From assembly GCA_013176395.1 (NCBI GenBank), contig JABMLP010000010.1:806001-870000 (forward strand): 64,000 nt of DNA, written 5' to 3'. The notes below the pieces were generated by a model, which saw nothing but the letters and a program-made list of their open reading frames with translations, was not told the DNA's origin and did not search any database. The stretch comes from Venturia oleaginea. Its lineage: Eukaryota; Ascomycota; Dothideomycetes; Venturiales; Venturiaceae. Positions within the stretch are counted from its first letter, which is position 1; every line of letters begins with the position of its first letter. The position numbers were made by a program, and so were the translations under genes. Positions 1 to 11,734 of the stretch are shown here, one piece after another.

Positions 1-788
1 CAGGACATCCTTCAAAGCCTCTGTTGCACCCTGGTTTGCCTATGTCCATGCCCCAGCCTTTCTCACCTCCCTCTCCCTAAGCATACTCTATCTCACTGTT
101 TTGTCCACGGGACCACAGTGGCAGACGTACCTGCTAGCAACAGGCTATACCTCCATCTCCATCTCGCTTCTCCGTGTCCTAGCTGTAATCTCAGAACTCC
201 TAGCAACAATCTTCGCACCAATGCTCATGCACCGCATCGGCCCCATCCGCTCCGGTCTCTGGAGCATTAACTGGCAAGTGCTCTGGCTCAGCGCCGGCGT
301 CTTTGCCTTCCTCTGGTACGACGGGAGTTGGTGGGCCGGTGCAGGTGTAACGATTGGGATTGTGGGCAGTCGATTGGGGTTGTGGGGTTTCGATTTGAGT
401 GTGCAGTTTATTGTTCAGGAAGTAAGTTTTGTACCTGCTCTCCCTATCCGGGTCATGAATGTTTTGCTAACCAAATTCAAAGTCGACACCACCGAGCCAA
501 AGAAATACTTTCAGCAGTAGTGAAATCGCGCTTCAGAATGCCTTCGAACTATTCTCCTTTTTGTCCACTATCGTCTTTCCACGACCTGATCAGTTCAAGC
601 TTCCTGTTCTTATTTCCCTCGGGGCCGTTGTGGCTGCTGCGGCTTGTTTCGCTGGCTATGTTCGGAAGGAAAGGGGTCATCTCATTCATGTGGGTGATTG
701 TGTTAAATTTGCGAAAGGAAGGGAGAGAGTCGTTTACCAGATCCTGGGGGATGGTGGATTTGAAGAAGGAGACAGTCAAAGTGGTTAA
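1..788 (+). CDS. Ferroportin-family iron/metal exporter, 3' part only
   Basis: The reading frame is already open at base 2, so the 5' end lies outside the window. Exons are up to 421 and 483-788; the 61-bp intron has a GTAAGT donor and a TTGCTAAC branch-like site. About 241 residues are visible. They contain several hydrophobic segments and the family-like stretches GFDLSVQFIVQE and EIALQNAFELFS, as in eukaryotic ferroportin (SLC40A1 family), which exports ferrous iron across membranes. The tail after the last membrane segment is short and polar. Family assignment rests on the two conserved blocks and on topology. The substrate and membrane location in this fungus are inference. Confidence 0.8.
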
Positions 789-1425
789 GTTCATAGTTTT
801 TTAAAAATGAACCTTTTGTGCTTACACCGAAGTCCTCGAGAGACTCCATTTCAGCGACTCCTGTGACATTTGTAAGATATCAGCATACTCACTTCTATTT
901 GCTGAACCGGGTAATTGATCGATCGACACCACGTCTGAACTCGGCAGTCAAGCATGCAGCCTGTTCCCTGGCTCACAGATTACGCGTTCGATGACGAGAC
1001 AAAGCAGAACCTGGCATCGATCGCCTGATCACGTGGAAGCAAGAAGACGATTGGACTACAAGTACTCTGCCTCCTCATCTCACACGTTAGACGAGCAGAG
1101 AAAAGAGACACAGGTAATTAGGTAATAGAGTATGTACATCCTCAGCCCATTGTTTGGGTATCAAACTATGCCAATGGGACCAAAGAATACCACAAAACAC
1201 ATCCCCAGAAACGCCTCTCGTGAAAGCCGAAAAGAAAACTCGTTGTCGCGTGAATGTCGAACACTACCACTCCGAACACTCCACTAGATGCGCTCACACA
1301 ACCTGCGTCGCCATTCTCAACGCCTCAGGATCGAATCTCGTTCGCAAGCTATCGGGGGGAAAAGTCATATGCGGCCTCGGTGGTAACACATTCATTTCCA
1401 TACACCCTATGCTCATGAAAGTCAA
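789..1425. other. Intergenic, convergent 3' ends
   Basis: This lies between the stop codons of the ferroportin-like gene and the zinc-ribbon gene. Short open frames here show no family resemblance, and I see no gene. Confidence 0.6.
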
Positions 1426-2107
1426 CTATCTGTAAACAGGCGGACCACCAGCTTCGTGTCCTCCTCCTTGTGCTTGTGGTGGGTATTGTTGCGGTTGGGT
1501 AGGGTATTGCATTTGGTTTTGATTTTGAGGTTGCGGACCATCTTTATCGTTTGGGTTACCGTAGGGTTGTAGAGGGACTTGGCCTGGGCCGTGTTGGTTC
1601 GTTACGTCGGGGCGGTATCTGTGGAATGTGTTAGAGATCAGGTTTCGCTATGTTTTGGATGGAACGGAGGAGGGAATATGTGGGCGCATACTTGATATCT
1701 TGCCAGAAATTACAGATGTGACAACCGACTTCCTTCCATGGCTTGATGGAGAAGGGTACGATGGGGATGAAGCAGAAGGTAAACCATTCCCTGTGAGCAA
1801 TTTATCAGTACTGCGATGCTGAATCTGGGCTAAGCACCGCGAGCTTCAAAATTCCAACTTTTCACTCAGTAACCCTCTCTTTCATAAAGCATCGCGACGG
1901 CGGATTTCCACTCGGCACCATCACCCCACCTCTCTCAGGCACAACTCGGGGTCCATCTGCCACAGTCTTAAACAACACATGTACATACCATCTCTTGTAA
2001 ACCTTGCCACTTATGTTCCCACAGTTCTGACACTGCACAGTAACATTCTCATATCCCTTGAGCGAATTCGTAAATGTATGCGTCCCGCACGTAAAGAAGA
2101 AGAACAT
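1426..2107 (-). CDS. Small zinc-ribbon protein with proline/glutamine-rich tail
   Basis: Three exons, 2107-1989, 1790-1692 and 1618-1426, join in frame to give 136 residues. The N-terminus is hydrophobic (MFFFFTCGTHTF). It is followed by a CxxC pair in VTVQCQNCGN and, in exon 2, a hydrophobic stretch EWFTFCFIPIVPFSIKPW and a second CxxC pair, CHIC, then WQDIKYRPDV. This arrangement matches a small zinc-ribbon family conserved across filamentous fungi, sometimes labelled rhodopsin family in databases. No enzymatic role is known to me. The last exon is low-complexity, rich in proline, glutamine and asparagine. All splice sites are canonical. The four paired cysteines probably bind one zinc ion; function is unknown. 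Confidence 0.8.
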
Positions 2108-3003
2108 GTTTGCGATCGAGCTTGCGAGTGAGTAGTCGAGTTTGCGATTTGGAGATTACGTGGAGATTACGAGGTGGTGGGCGCAAGATGGTGCTATTCG
2201 AGAGAGACGCAAATGCAATGGAGAGTATAAGCAATGTTCCCACAAGCGCTCACAAAAGAAAGAATGGGGTTGGTTGTCTTGTTTGATTATTTGGAAGTCG
2301 TTCGTGTTGTCGTTTCAAAAAAGTTGGCCACAGCAGAAGCTCTTATCCACCTCATCCCTGCAAAATGAACGCGTCGCCATCCGAACTCAGCCACCATGCC
2401 AATGCCATCGTGCCCGAACCCTTTCCGTCATAGCATTGGCACAAGGCGAATAAACACAGGGATGTAGAGAACAATGAACAAAAGACTCGCGTAAAGATGA
2501 AGTCCTGCCATCACACACAGGGAGGAATACATACTCATCATGGCAATTTCACATTCCCATTCCAAACATTTCAGACATCACGCGAGTGGGATATGTAAAT
2601 ACGCAGAAACAGCCATAGAATACACACTACTGATACCCTTCTTTTTCACTTACACTCCCTCTCACAACAATACAAAGCATGAAGCTCCTTGTTGAGAAAA
2701 GAGAAGAAACCTTTATCTGCCGCTTGCTCCCAAAACGAATAAACGCCCAACAGCTCCATATCTCACAAAAAACAACTCCCAGAGCCATTACTTCCCCCAG
2801 CACAAAAGGGTGATCAAACGCCGTCCTGACATGTAAGAGGTCGTGAGATTATCATTGCCCATCTCTCCAGAGAAATATGCCTTTTATTCGTCGCACTTTC
2901 ATCTTCACGCCTTATTCTTCATCCTTCAGTACTTTATTTTCGGACCTGCGTTCACCAACCTGTCAGGCCAGTCAACTGGTTTGCAAGCGTTGTGAAAGCA
3001 CAT
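2108..3003. other. Intergenic, about 0.9 kb
   Basis: Upstream of the zinc-ribbon gene and downstream of the POM33-like gene. One weak plus-strand frame (2142-2453) lacks any recognisable domain. Probably promoter and UTR sequence. Confidence 0.5.
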
Positions 3004-3898
3004 CTACTGTGCCTTCTTAACGCCAGCACCCTGTTGACCAGCTCCAACGTATTTCTTCAAATCAGTGGCATCGTGTGCCTGTCTGACGAGTCCCTTGGCG
3101 GTCTCCCACCCTTGGCGAACGGCTGGTGGAGTAGACTGGTTGGCGAACGTGGCGTCGAGCCTCGTGGTACCGAAGGTCACGGCGCTCTGGACGAAGGTGC
3201 TTTGAGCATATCTCGCGCGGAAGAAGGCAGTGTAGACAGCGAGCAAAATCCACGATCCACTCTGGAAGAGAATGGCAGATCCAAGAACGCGGAACCAAAG
3301 ACCGATCTCGAGACCCGCAACAAGTGTCATGGATTGATCGTAGTAGTTCTTGACAAAGTTTCCAATCGTATCAGAAAGAGGAGATGCCTTTGGTTTGGCG
3401 CCTGGCGATGCTCCCGGAGGAGGTGGGGTGATGGTTGGCAAGATAGTGGCACGCGTGTATGTCATGACGTGGAAGACAGAGTAGACAGTGAATGGTAAGA
3501 CTGCAAGAGGAATCTGGCGGGAGAAGAGCCAGACAAATGCCATGACTAGATACCCTGTTAGCCGGAGCATGTGCATTTGTTCCTATTATACACTTACGTA
3601 GGTATTGGACATTCTCATCAGCGAGAAGAGCCAGAGCTCCGGTGTTCTTGCCCTGTCGCATGCGCGCGCGATATCCCTTGTAAACAACGATGCCGTATGT
3701 CACAGCCGCGGCAATGAAAGCTGTACGGTAGGAGAAGCGGGCCCAACGCGAGTAGTAGTTGAATGTTAGATAGGATAAGCCGTAGCGGATAGTGCAGAGA
3801 AGCAGAGAGACGTGGCCGACAAACCAGGCGAACTGGAGCGTTTGAGCTAAGGCCATAAGCCGCTCTTGGAGAGTGAGGTTTGATGGAGGACCGGCCAT
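3004..3898 (-). CDS. POM33: POM33/TMEM33-family nuclear-envelope and ER membrane protein
   Basis: Exons 3898-3598 and 3554-3004 are separated by a 43-bp intron (GTAAGT donor) and give 283 residues. Several hydrophobic segments are visible: LQFAWFVGHVSLLLC, AFIAAAVTYGIVVY, WLFSRQIPLAVLPF and SWILLAVYTAFFRARY. Order, spacing and length fit the TMEM33/Tts1/Pom33 family, whose yeast members shape tubular ER and help distribute nuclear pores. A proline-rich cytosolic loop (TPPPPGASPGAKPKA) interrupts the middle. The C-terminus is amphipathic and lysine-containing, as in family members where it contacts membrane. Identity is inferred from topology and conserved residues; an unrelated four-helix membrane protein is less likely. 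Confidence 0.7.
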
Positions 3899-4937
3899 GA
3901 TGTGCGGTGGCTCGAGATCAGTGTGGATTGGGAGACTGGATGTACTATCAGTATTCAGTCCTGATGGTGTTGTCTTGATTGATGGATGATGCGAAATGGA
4001 CAGATTGCTCGTCGATGTTACTTTGTGGACATCAGGAGAGGTTGGCAGCGAGCCAGCCAGCCTGGACTGACTAGGGAAGGACGGAGAAGCGCCTCGTAAA
4101 CAACGACCAACGGCAGCTTGCTAGATACAGTACAGCCCCAAACTCGCGCTCTGGGAGTGCGAAGGGAACAATGACTTACGGCGAAATGTGGATGGGAGAG
4201 ATGTGTCCTTTCGCTGCGGATTGAAGCAGCAATTGGGTTTTGTACTTGGATATTCTGAAGGTGTCTTCGTTCTCTTTTTCAGGTTCTTGGGGAAACTGCA
4301 TGACGCAACCCACGAGCTATGGAAAGCCGAGAGCCAGAGCCAGAGCCAGAGCCCCCAGACAAACCGTGGCTACGAACCAGAAAGTCACGTCTGTCATCGT
4401 TTAGATGCGTATGCGTATCAAACACAGGAATTGGTTGGCCTAGGCCGACATCTGTCATTCATCCCACATCTCCCTACTACGACTCGGTATACAATGCTTA
4501 GGTCCGCGTATAATTAATTCATCAACAGAGTAACCGTCGAGGTGTATCATAATGTCTTCTGCCATTCCATCTCCTCATCATAACCGCCATCGCTCATCAG
4601 AGCCAGTTGCCATACCGCCCAATGCTATCGCTTCGCTAAAAATACTGCTAGACAAACGAGAAAGAATATAGCCATTTGTCTTACAACGTCTCATCTCCAA
4701 GTTCCATCTAAATCGTCCAAAATCCATGACAGCATGTCCGTGAATCATAACCATCGTCAAAACATAATGGAAATATCTCGCTGCCCCCGCCCGAAAGCCT
4801 TTCCCATCCATGTCCGAAATAACAAACATTCACCGCTGTCCAAGCATCTGTGTGTCAATGAAAGGACTTCCCGTGTCTCCAAAACCCAGCCCTGCCGCCC
4901 GAGGTATGAAATCCTGTGCTCATTACACTTCTGTCCA
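3899..4937. other. Intergenic, about 1 kb
   Basis: Contains the presumed promoter of the POM33-like gene and the 3' flank of the RasGAP gene. A short hexamer run (GAGCCA repeated) sits near 4325-4350. No gene seen. Confidence 0.5.
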
Positions 4938-7900
4938 CTATCCTTTCTTTTTCTTAGAGAACAGTCCAAATCCGTGTTTGTCCTTGGACTTGCCCTCCTT
5001 ATCCTTCTCCTTCTCCACAGCTTGCTTCATTTTTGGCAATGCAGTAGTGCCTTCATTTTCGCTGCTGCTAGAGCTGACCTGCCTACTCTCCCCGCGACTC
5101 ACAGGCTGGCTGCGGCTCGCTGGTCGAAGAGGCATACCGGTCATCATGTTAGCCAGACTCGTTCCACCTTCGCGACTGTTGCCTTGATGGACTCCTTCCG
5201 TCCTCTCCACTCTCTTCTGCCTTTCATCGCCTGCCCAATCTCTTCGAGGTTCCCCACGCAGAGTTCGACGATCACGAGGTTGACCAGGGTCGATCATTTC
5301 GGCTTCTAATTGTACTTGGGCCTGTCTTTGCTGTATCTCTGGCCGTCGAGTCGGTCGAGCATTATGCGGTGTGTTGTTAAAAGCTGCGCGTTCGCCCTCG
5401 CCCCTGTATTGCCGATCTTCACTCCACCCATTCTCTTCTGTCGTTAAATCACTCAGCCAACTTTGATCCTCTGTCGGCGGTTCGAAGTGCGTACCCGATC
5501 TGTCTCCGGGCGTGTTGCCGATTTTCGACATTGGCTGTGGACCGGTATTAACGGGTGTGAAGCCTCTTTTTGTGCTTTGTAGTTGCTGCAGATGTTGCTG
5601 CAATTGCTGTTGGTGTGATGACGCCTGCCGAGAGCCTACCCTAGGTATGTCTCTTAAACTTGCCATTGGATCCTGATTTTGGACAAATGCGCTTCCAGAG
5701 TAGGATCCATAAGTGCCGTATTGAATTCTGGAAGGCGTTTTCCCAACCGATGCATACCCAGTACCCACGTATTCATCCTGGGGATTGCGCACTGGTATGA
5801 AGTCATCTTCATTCTGGCTGTCGCTCGTAGGACGTGGGCTGGTGGCGTGTGAAGATGGTGAAGATTGCTGCTGTTGTTGCGCCGGCTGTTGCTGTCCATG
5901 CTTGGACCTGGTTCTGGTAGCTGGCTCGGAAGGCAAGTCAATGCTATGATCGCGTCCGTGTATTGGCGAATGGGGATCATCGGAGTGCCGCTCCTCAGCA
6001 ACGCTTGTGGAAGCACTGTTCATGCGGCTGTGTTCACGGCGAGTATAGCCCATTCCATTCTCGAGATTCTCTACCAATTCCTCCCATTTGACACTGTGAC
6101 TGCTACTTGGACGTTCAGCACGCTCGGCCCGAGACAAGCAATCTTCCGTCCTTTGTCGCAGCGCGATACAAGTGAGATGGAATTTTAGAAGATCGCCATC
6201 AGTATCTTGGATGTTGCCAACTTGTCCTGCGTGATCAAGCCAAAGACTAACTAAGCCTGCGAAATTACGTGCATGGTCAACGAGATATGGCAAGCTTGGA
6301 AAGCCTTCTTTGCTTGTCAATGGTAATCGGTTCAGGATGGCAAGCGGCGTGCTGTAAGAAGGCGGTATTGGTACCAGTTGCATAGATGAAGTACTGATAG
6401 AGCAGACGTTATCGAGGAAGCTCTTGAACTCATGGCGATGTGAGGATAGGAACGTGTTCATTGGCTCCATCCATTGTTCTTTGGAGCCAAAGGTGTTCAG
6501 GTTGGCCAAGCCTTGAAGGGATTTTGCAATCAGTGTGAGAGTGCGCCGGGCATTGGCCTTTGGGTGGTCTGCATTCGTTAGCATTTCCTGGTCCATCCCG
6601 CTGAGTGCAAATGCCAGACGTACCTTTTAGCAGGCCAAACAACTTGGGGTTAAGAATGGCCGGACAGAAAAATCGCAAGAACAAGAACCCAGAGACACTG
6701 CTGTACGACACTGTCTTGAGAAAATTGCCATACCGCTCGTCAGCGCAAGATCGAATATGTCGAAAGATAATCCGCAACTCCGGTGGACACTTAGCTGCAG
6801 AATTATAGATACACTTCCAGCATTCGGAAGTCCAGTTGATGAGTTTTCTCCAATTCCGGTCCAGATCGTTCAGATTGTCCACACGGTTCGGATCGACTTC
6901 GCAGATGGGGTCTTTGTCAGCGATCTCCTTTAACTTGTCTCCCAGAGTCTCTTCCAAGTATTCCTTGCCCAACCGCTTCATGTGAAGGTCGAGCGATTTG
7001 GTCAGCAAGGTGTTTCCGCGGAATAGGAGATTGGCTTCCACTGTCGCTGTCTTACCCAGATCTCGAACCAGCAATTCCCTATCGACTGGAGGCCCAAACT
7101 GGGTTCCTTCGCCAGAATCATTAGAGCCCGCGCGGCGACTGAGCCGTGTCCGGGATGCCGGCGTTTCTCGGAAAGTTCCGTCGATTTCTTCTTCAATGAG
7201 ACTCATGATCCACTCTCCAGCACAACTTGAGACTTGGAAAATGTTGAGAAGACATTCGCTCAGTCGCTTGAGCTCGCCGGAAACCATCTGAGCAATCTGC
7301 AAAGTGAGACCATTGGAAAATCGATGAAGTAGCTCTGATAGTGGTTGGTAGTCGCGAGCCATGAGTATAACGCTCTCCTCAGTGGTGATACTCACCAGTA
7401 CTTCGCCCACTCTCTGGCCATGCGTGTTAACGAGTGGCCACCACTTTTCGACCGTTTTACCCGCTTCGAGGTCGTCCAAGTAGATGTCGACCTTGCCAAC
7501 CTGGGTGTCAAATGTGAGGCCAGTCTGACCTCCACCGCCATCCCCAGAATTGATTGCGTCGTGTATTCGTCTCTGCTCTTTCTGCATGCTCCGCTCGTTT
7601 TGAGGGGGGGAGGGCGGCCGCTTCTTCAGCACAACAGATGCAACAGACAGCACAGCCGGCAAGTCCACGAATTCAAACTCTTCTCGCCAGAACAGGCTTT
7701 CCTTCAAAGTCTTCATCATGGTCTTACTCCTTGTTTCGCCGTCCAACAACACTTCCGCGTAGTAGGCTCCAGCATCCTTCTCTTTCTCCTTGCCGTCCTC
7801 TTTTCGTCTTTTTTCGTCCTTATCGGATCTTGACTTGTCCTGAATATCAGCTGAAGCTATGGGTGGTGCCAGACGTGCCTCGATGACTCGAATTGAAAGT

Positions 7901-9672
7901 GACCGTTCCATGCGGAATACATCTGCGACGGGAGGACTTTGTCCAGAAGACAAGCTTCTGCCACTAGAACTGCTTTCGTCGGATAAAACTTGCTTGGGAC
8001 CATACAACTGGGGTATCGTAAACGCTCGCAGCAAAACTAGCCAAACCTCATAAAGAACGCGTGACTCAAGGGATAAAAAGATCGGTCGTAGCAAAGGCTG
8101 AGAATTGGATATCGTCGTCGTCGCAGGCGAAACAGACGAATATTGAGGGTAAATCGCAAGGCAAAAATCATTATCCAAAACAGAAGGATCCAATCTCTGC
8201 ACAGCGGAACGGCAGAGCTGTGAAAGCTGAACACAAGACACCATCGTGACGACGTCCTGCTCCGAATACAATTTCAACTCGCCATTCTCCCGAAGCGTGC
8301 ACGAGACCCGCCGCCATCTCCGCGACCCGAAACTTTGCATACGCGACGGTTGTGGCTTCCCGCCCTTCGGCGTTCCTGCGTAACTATATGAAACGTTCGT
8401 ATCCCAGAAAATCATTTTTCCAACTTTTATGATTGGGGAGTCCTTCAGAATCGAGATTTCCGAGTGGCGTCTGGAATCCGTGAGACGTCTTTCTGACGGA
8501 GCAGAACTAACAGGTTTGGCCATGCGGTTGTGAATGCCTTTGGGTCGAATTGGCTGCCAGCACAGCAGAGCTGCGAACCAAGAGTCAAACTCATCCTGGG
8601 AGTGTGGTCGGAGGTGGATTTTCAGCTTCGAATTTTGTGGGCCAATGTCCAGGTACGGCATATGGGACTCCGCATCCCATTGCGGCTTGATGTTGCAACC
8701 ACGAAGGTCTGGGATGAGGGTTCGATAGTGCAAATCCGGACTGTTAGGTTCGTAGACAAGACTGCCGGCTTCGTCGTTGATGCTACAGTATGAGATTGCC
8801 CATGGTGCAGTGCCTGATCTTCTGAACGCCAAGGGACCTTCCATCCTTCCGCGAGTAGATTTCATCAATGCGAGCATCTTCCGGGTGTCTGTGGGAGGAA
8901 CAGGAGCATCGTGCGATGTTTGCGATTGCCGGCCATTCGAACTGCTCGAATTGGTAGCCTGAGTAGAATCAATGTCTCGAGGCAGCGGTTTCGACGACAT
9001 ACGATGCCGACTTGTATTCTCAGCTCGTTGGCCAATGTTCCACGGTGGTGGAATGATTGCAGGATGGCCAATCGAGGTGACGGCATCCTCCACGGGATTG
9101 AAGCTGGCCGAGCTGATCGAATGCCCTGAACCGATTCTGTGCTTGCTCTTGCTGTATACGGCTGGCGGCGAGGCGTCTCGATGTCCACGCTCGTCCAGTG
9201 TCCTTGTTCTCGGGCGAGCCTGGTCCCTCATGATCATTCCGTGTCTGTTCTCATTATTGGACCCTGATCGCAAACGGTAGATACCGGTGGTCCCTTGGCC
9301 AGGGCTCTCTCGCACGCCCGACTTGGGCGACGTAGGCTGGGAATTCTGTGGTCCTGGAATAAAGCGCTGTTCAACTTCCATTGCGCTCACTGCTTGACCT
9401 TCTGGAATCGACTCTGGAGTTACGGTTCGAATGGTGGCGCCGAAAGGGTTTCGTTGGGAATAGCCAATGTCCTCTCTGCTCTTTACTCTGTGCGGTAGGA
9501 ATTCCGTATCATTGCTGTGTTTCCTCCTTGATCGCGGATTGGGAGTCGGCCGGCTATGTTGTTGCTGCTGGTGCTCCATGGCCGCTGCCTGCGGACTGCC
9601 AGTAACACTGAGCAGCCAAAGCTTCTCGACCTCGAGCAGCGTCTGCTCTTCCGGCGTTTTCCTGAACTCCAA
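4938..9672 (-). CDS. BUD2: RasGAP with PH-like and C2 domains (BUD2/CLA2 type)
   Basis: Exons 9672-6624 and 6568-4938 join across a 55-bp intron (GTACGT) that splits the GAP domain. From the 9672 codon the order is: disordered Ser/Pro-rich N-terminus; PH-like region about 275-375; second PH-like region about 415-560 (RRWRRVSCTLRENGELKLYS); C2-like region about 590-770; RasGAP domain about 770-1110; disordered tail with a basic C-terminus (GLFSKKKKG). The GAP domain shows the arginine-finger block NLLFRGNTLLTK and the FLRFFCPAILNP motif, so it should stimulate GTP hydrolysis on a Ras-like GTPase. C2 plus GAP and total length resemble yeast Bud2 (GAP for Rsr1) rather than the much larger IRA/NF1 proteins. 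The frame begins with TTG at 9672; the first in-frame ATG is at 9579, and a spliced upstream exon is possible, so the N-terminus is uncertain. Confidence 0.85.
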
Positions 9673-10633
9673 CGTGTCGGTCTACTCGGCGTTGCCAATC
9701 TATCCTTCCCTCTGTTGCGATTCAGTTCCTGTCCAGCGCTGATAGCCGCGGCTCCGACTCGTGGAACCGTCCACTTACTCTTGTGTCAGAGTGTGGCGAG
9801 CGCAGTCAGGCTCGTCATCGGCCTGCATCTGAACGGTGGTGTGTATTTAGATTCAGTACTTGAAAGGATCGGAGTGAGGAACGGATCGCTGCGTGGGTGT
9901 CTTGGTATAACTCGGTTTAGGGTTGTGGAGTCTCTGGAATGCAAATGGCTTCTACACGACTCGCGCGCAGGGTGTTTGAAATTGGAGGCCGAAAATATAG
10001 AAGGGACGGCTACAGGCACGACTAGGTAATTCGCTTGGACGAAAAATGGAGGCACTTGGATAACCTTACATTGAGGTTTCATACATAAATTAGTGTCCTC
10101 CCTCTGCCTTGTAAGACCAACCTATCACGCGTCGCCAGCTAGTAGTGTATCAGAATCAGTGGAGCCGGTTGTCCAGAGGCTCAATACACAAAGGCTTTGT
10201 CAATTTCTTTGTTTTTGCTTCAGCTCCGGTTCATGAAGTGATTTCAAAGCCATTCTTCCTTCTGTCCACACTGTCCACAGCTTCAAAAGACCCATGAGAT
10301 ATGGTGGCGAGCACTGCGGAATGAAGTCTTCCATTCGTTCTCTACGATCCCTGTGCTTCTTTCATACTTCCGTCAAATCCCAGAGATCAATCTAAACGAA
10401 ACAAGATTGACTGTCACCAACTCGCCCTACTATGGCCACAGCTCCAGTCCCATTCATAAATAAAAAAATATGAAACTCCAGGGGTGAATATTCGCCCCGT
10501 CAATCGTCTCTAAAATACCATCGCGTTTACACAAAGAAAGGGTACTAGTATATGCGCGCTTTCACAATCCCTAGCCTAAATCCTGTATATCCTCTCCAGG
10601 TTTCCATCGATGCACAAAGACCCATGCGCCGCG
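9673..10633. other. Intergenic, possible 5' exon of the RasGAP gene
   Basis: Immediately upstream of 9672 the GAP frame meets a TAG that could be the end of an intron (acceptor just before ACCGACACGTTG). A short ATG-initiated frame near 9830 with a GTAAGT donor is not in phase with it. Nothing else is recognisable. Confidence 0.35.
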
Positions 10634-11734
10634 TTACTGCGACCTGTGGAACGGAGGCTGGTCAGCATGGGCGTCGTCCAGACTCAGTGCGCTCAAGGCT
10701 TGCGAGTGACTTGATGGCCCGTGCGTATCGCTCAAATCACCACTTGCTGTCTTCCGGAGTGCTTGTCTCATTGTCTCAACCATGAGCTCCCCTCCTGTTG
10801 GTGGTGGGCTGTGAGTAGCATGCGATGTCGGGCTTCCCGGAAGTCGAGATGCGATATCAAACCCCTTGATAGAAGGCGCCCCGCTGGTTGGAGGGGAGGG
10901 TCCGAAGCCGTGCGAGGAAGCTGGAGATATTATTGGAGATGGCGACCTGTTCACTGTCGAAGCAAAGCTCATCTGCATCTCCTTGTTGTAATCCACATGC
11001 TCCGACTGCACAACATCTGCAAATGAAATAAAGCTCAGCCTCCGTATGTCAGCTGCATCGTGAGAACCATAAGTTGGTGCTGTAGTTTCTGGCTCATGGA
11101 GCGTGCTGGTACTCAATGTAGCTTCATCGCACAGAGACGTTGGCGAAAGAGTCCCTGATGCCGTGTCTGAGTGCCCAGGAACAGTAGCTTCTGCAGGCTG
11201 ATGTGCTTGTAAAGAGACTATTTCAACCTCATCTGGATCCAATTGATTGTCTGTGATAGCTATAGAAGATGCCTCGAGGACAGCCGGAATTCGGTCTTCG
11301 GTATGAATGTGATGGGGTATTTTTTGCGAGTATTCATCGGAGACAGGCTCCTCTTGTACATTGCGCTCGAATATAAGAGAGGATGCTGACGAGTGTAGTC
11401 CTGGGGAGGCTGATCGGATTCGGCGGGTTGGAGAGGTGGCATTGGAAAGAGGCGAGCCTGGTAGTCGGCTTGTTTCTCGAGGTGGTGTCCTAGTGCCTGC
11501 AATGTCTGGTACTGGAACGGCTTTAGGCGCGCTCGTGGTTGATGTCGCATGGTCTGGAGACAGACCCTCTGATTTAACGTCGCCCTTTCCCTTGTCCTTC
11601 TTTTTCAAAAGTCCAAACATAGATCGGAGCTTCCCGTCCTGCTTTTCTTGCTTTCCATCGGTCTCAATTTGGCCGTTCTTGGTGTTAGAAAGCTGCGGTA
11701 CAGCCTCTGTACTAGACGTGATATTGCCGCTCAT
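10634..11734 (-). CDS. Conserved fungal protein of unknown function, disordered
   Basis: Single exon of 366 residues from the ATG at 11734; the frame extends upstream only to a TTG. The N-terminal part is lysine-rich (MFGLLKKKDKGKG), the middle is Ser/Thr/Pro-rich, and two blocks look structured and conserved: RRLSFISFADVVQSEH and GGELMVETMRQALRKTASGD. RRLS is a good PKA or AGC-kinase type phosphorylation site. Repeated SPT, SPI and TPP motifs suggest proline-directed phosphorylation. I do not recognise the family; it may be a signalling or scaffold protein found only in Pezizomycotina. No membrane segment or signal peptide is visible. Confidence 0.7.
   Translation of the reverse strand: MSGNITSSTEAVPQLSNTKNGQIETDGKQEKQDGKLRSMFGLLKKKDKGKGDVKSEGLSPDHATSTTSAPKAVPVPDIAGTRTPPRETSRLPGSPLSNATSPTRRIRSASPGLHSSASSLIFERNVQEEPVSDEYSQKIPHHIHTEDRIPAVLEASSIAITDNQLDPDEVEIVSLQAHQPAEATVPGHSDTASGTLSPTSLCDEATLSTSTLHEPETTAPTYGSHDAADIRRLSFISFADVVQSEHVDYNKEMQMSFASTVNRSPSPIISPASSHGFGPSPPTSGAPSIKGFDIASRLPGSPTSHATHSPPPTGGELMVETMRQALRKTASGDLSDTHGPSSHSQALSALSLDDAHADQPPFHRSQ

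Noticed and set aside
1154..1435. Plus-strand frame of 93 codons
   Set aside because: It overlaps the 3' end of the well-supported zinc-ribbon gene on the other strand and has no domain.
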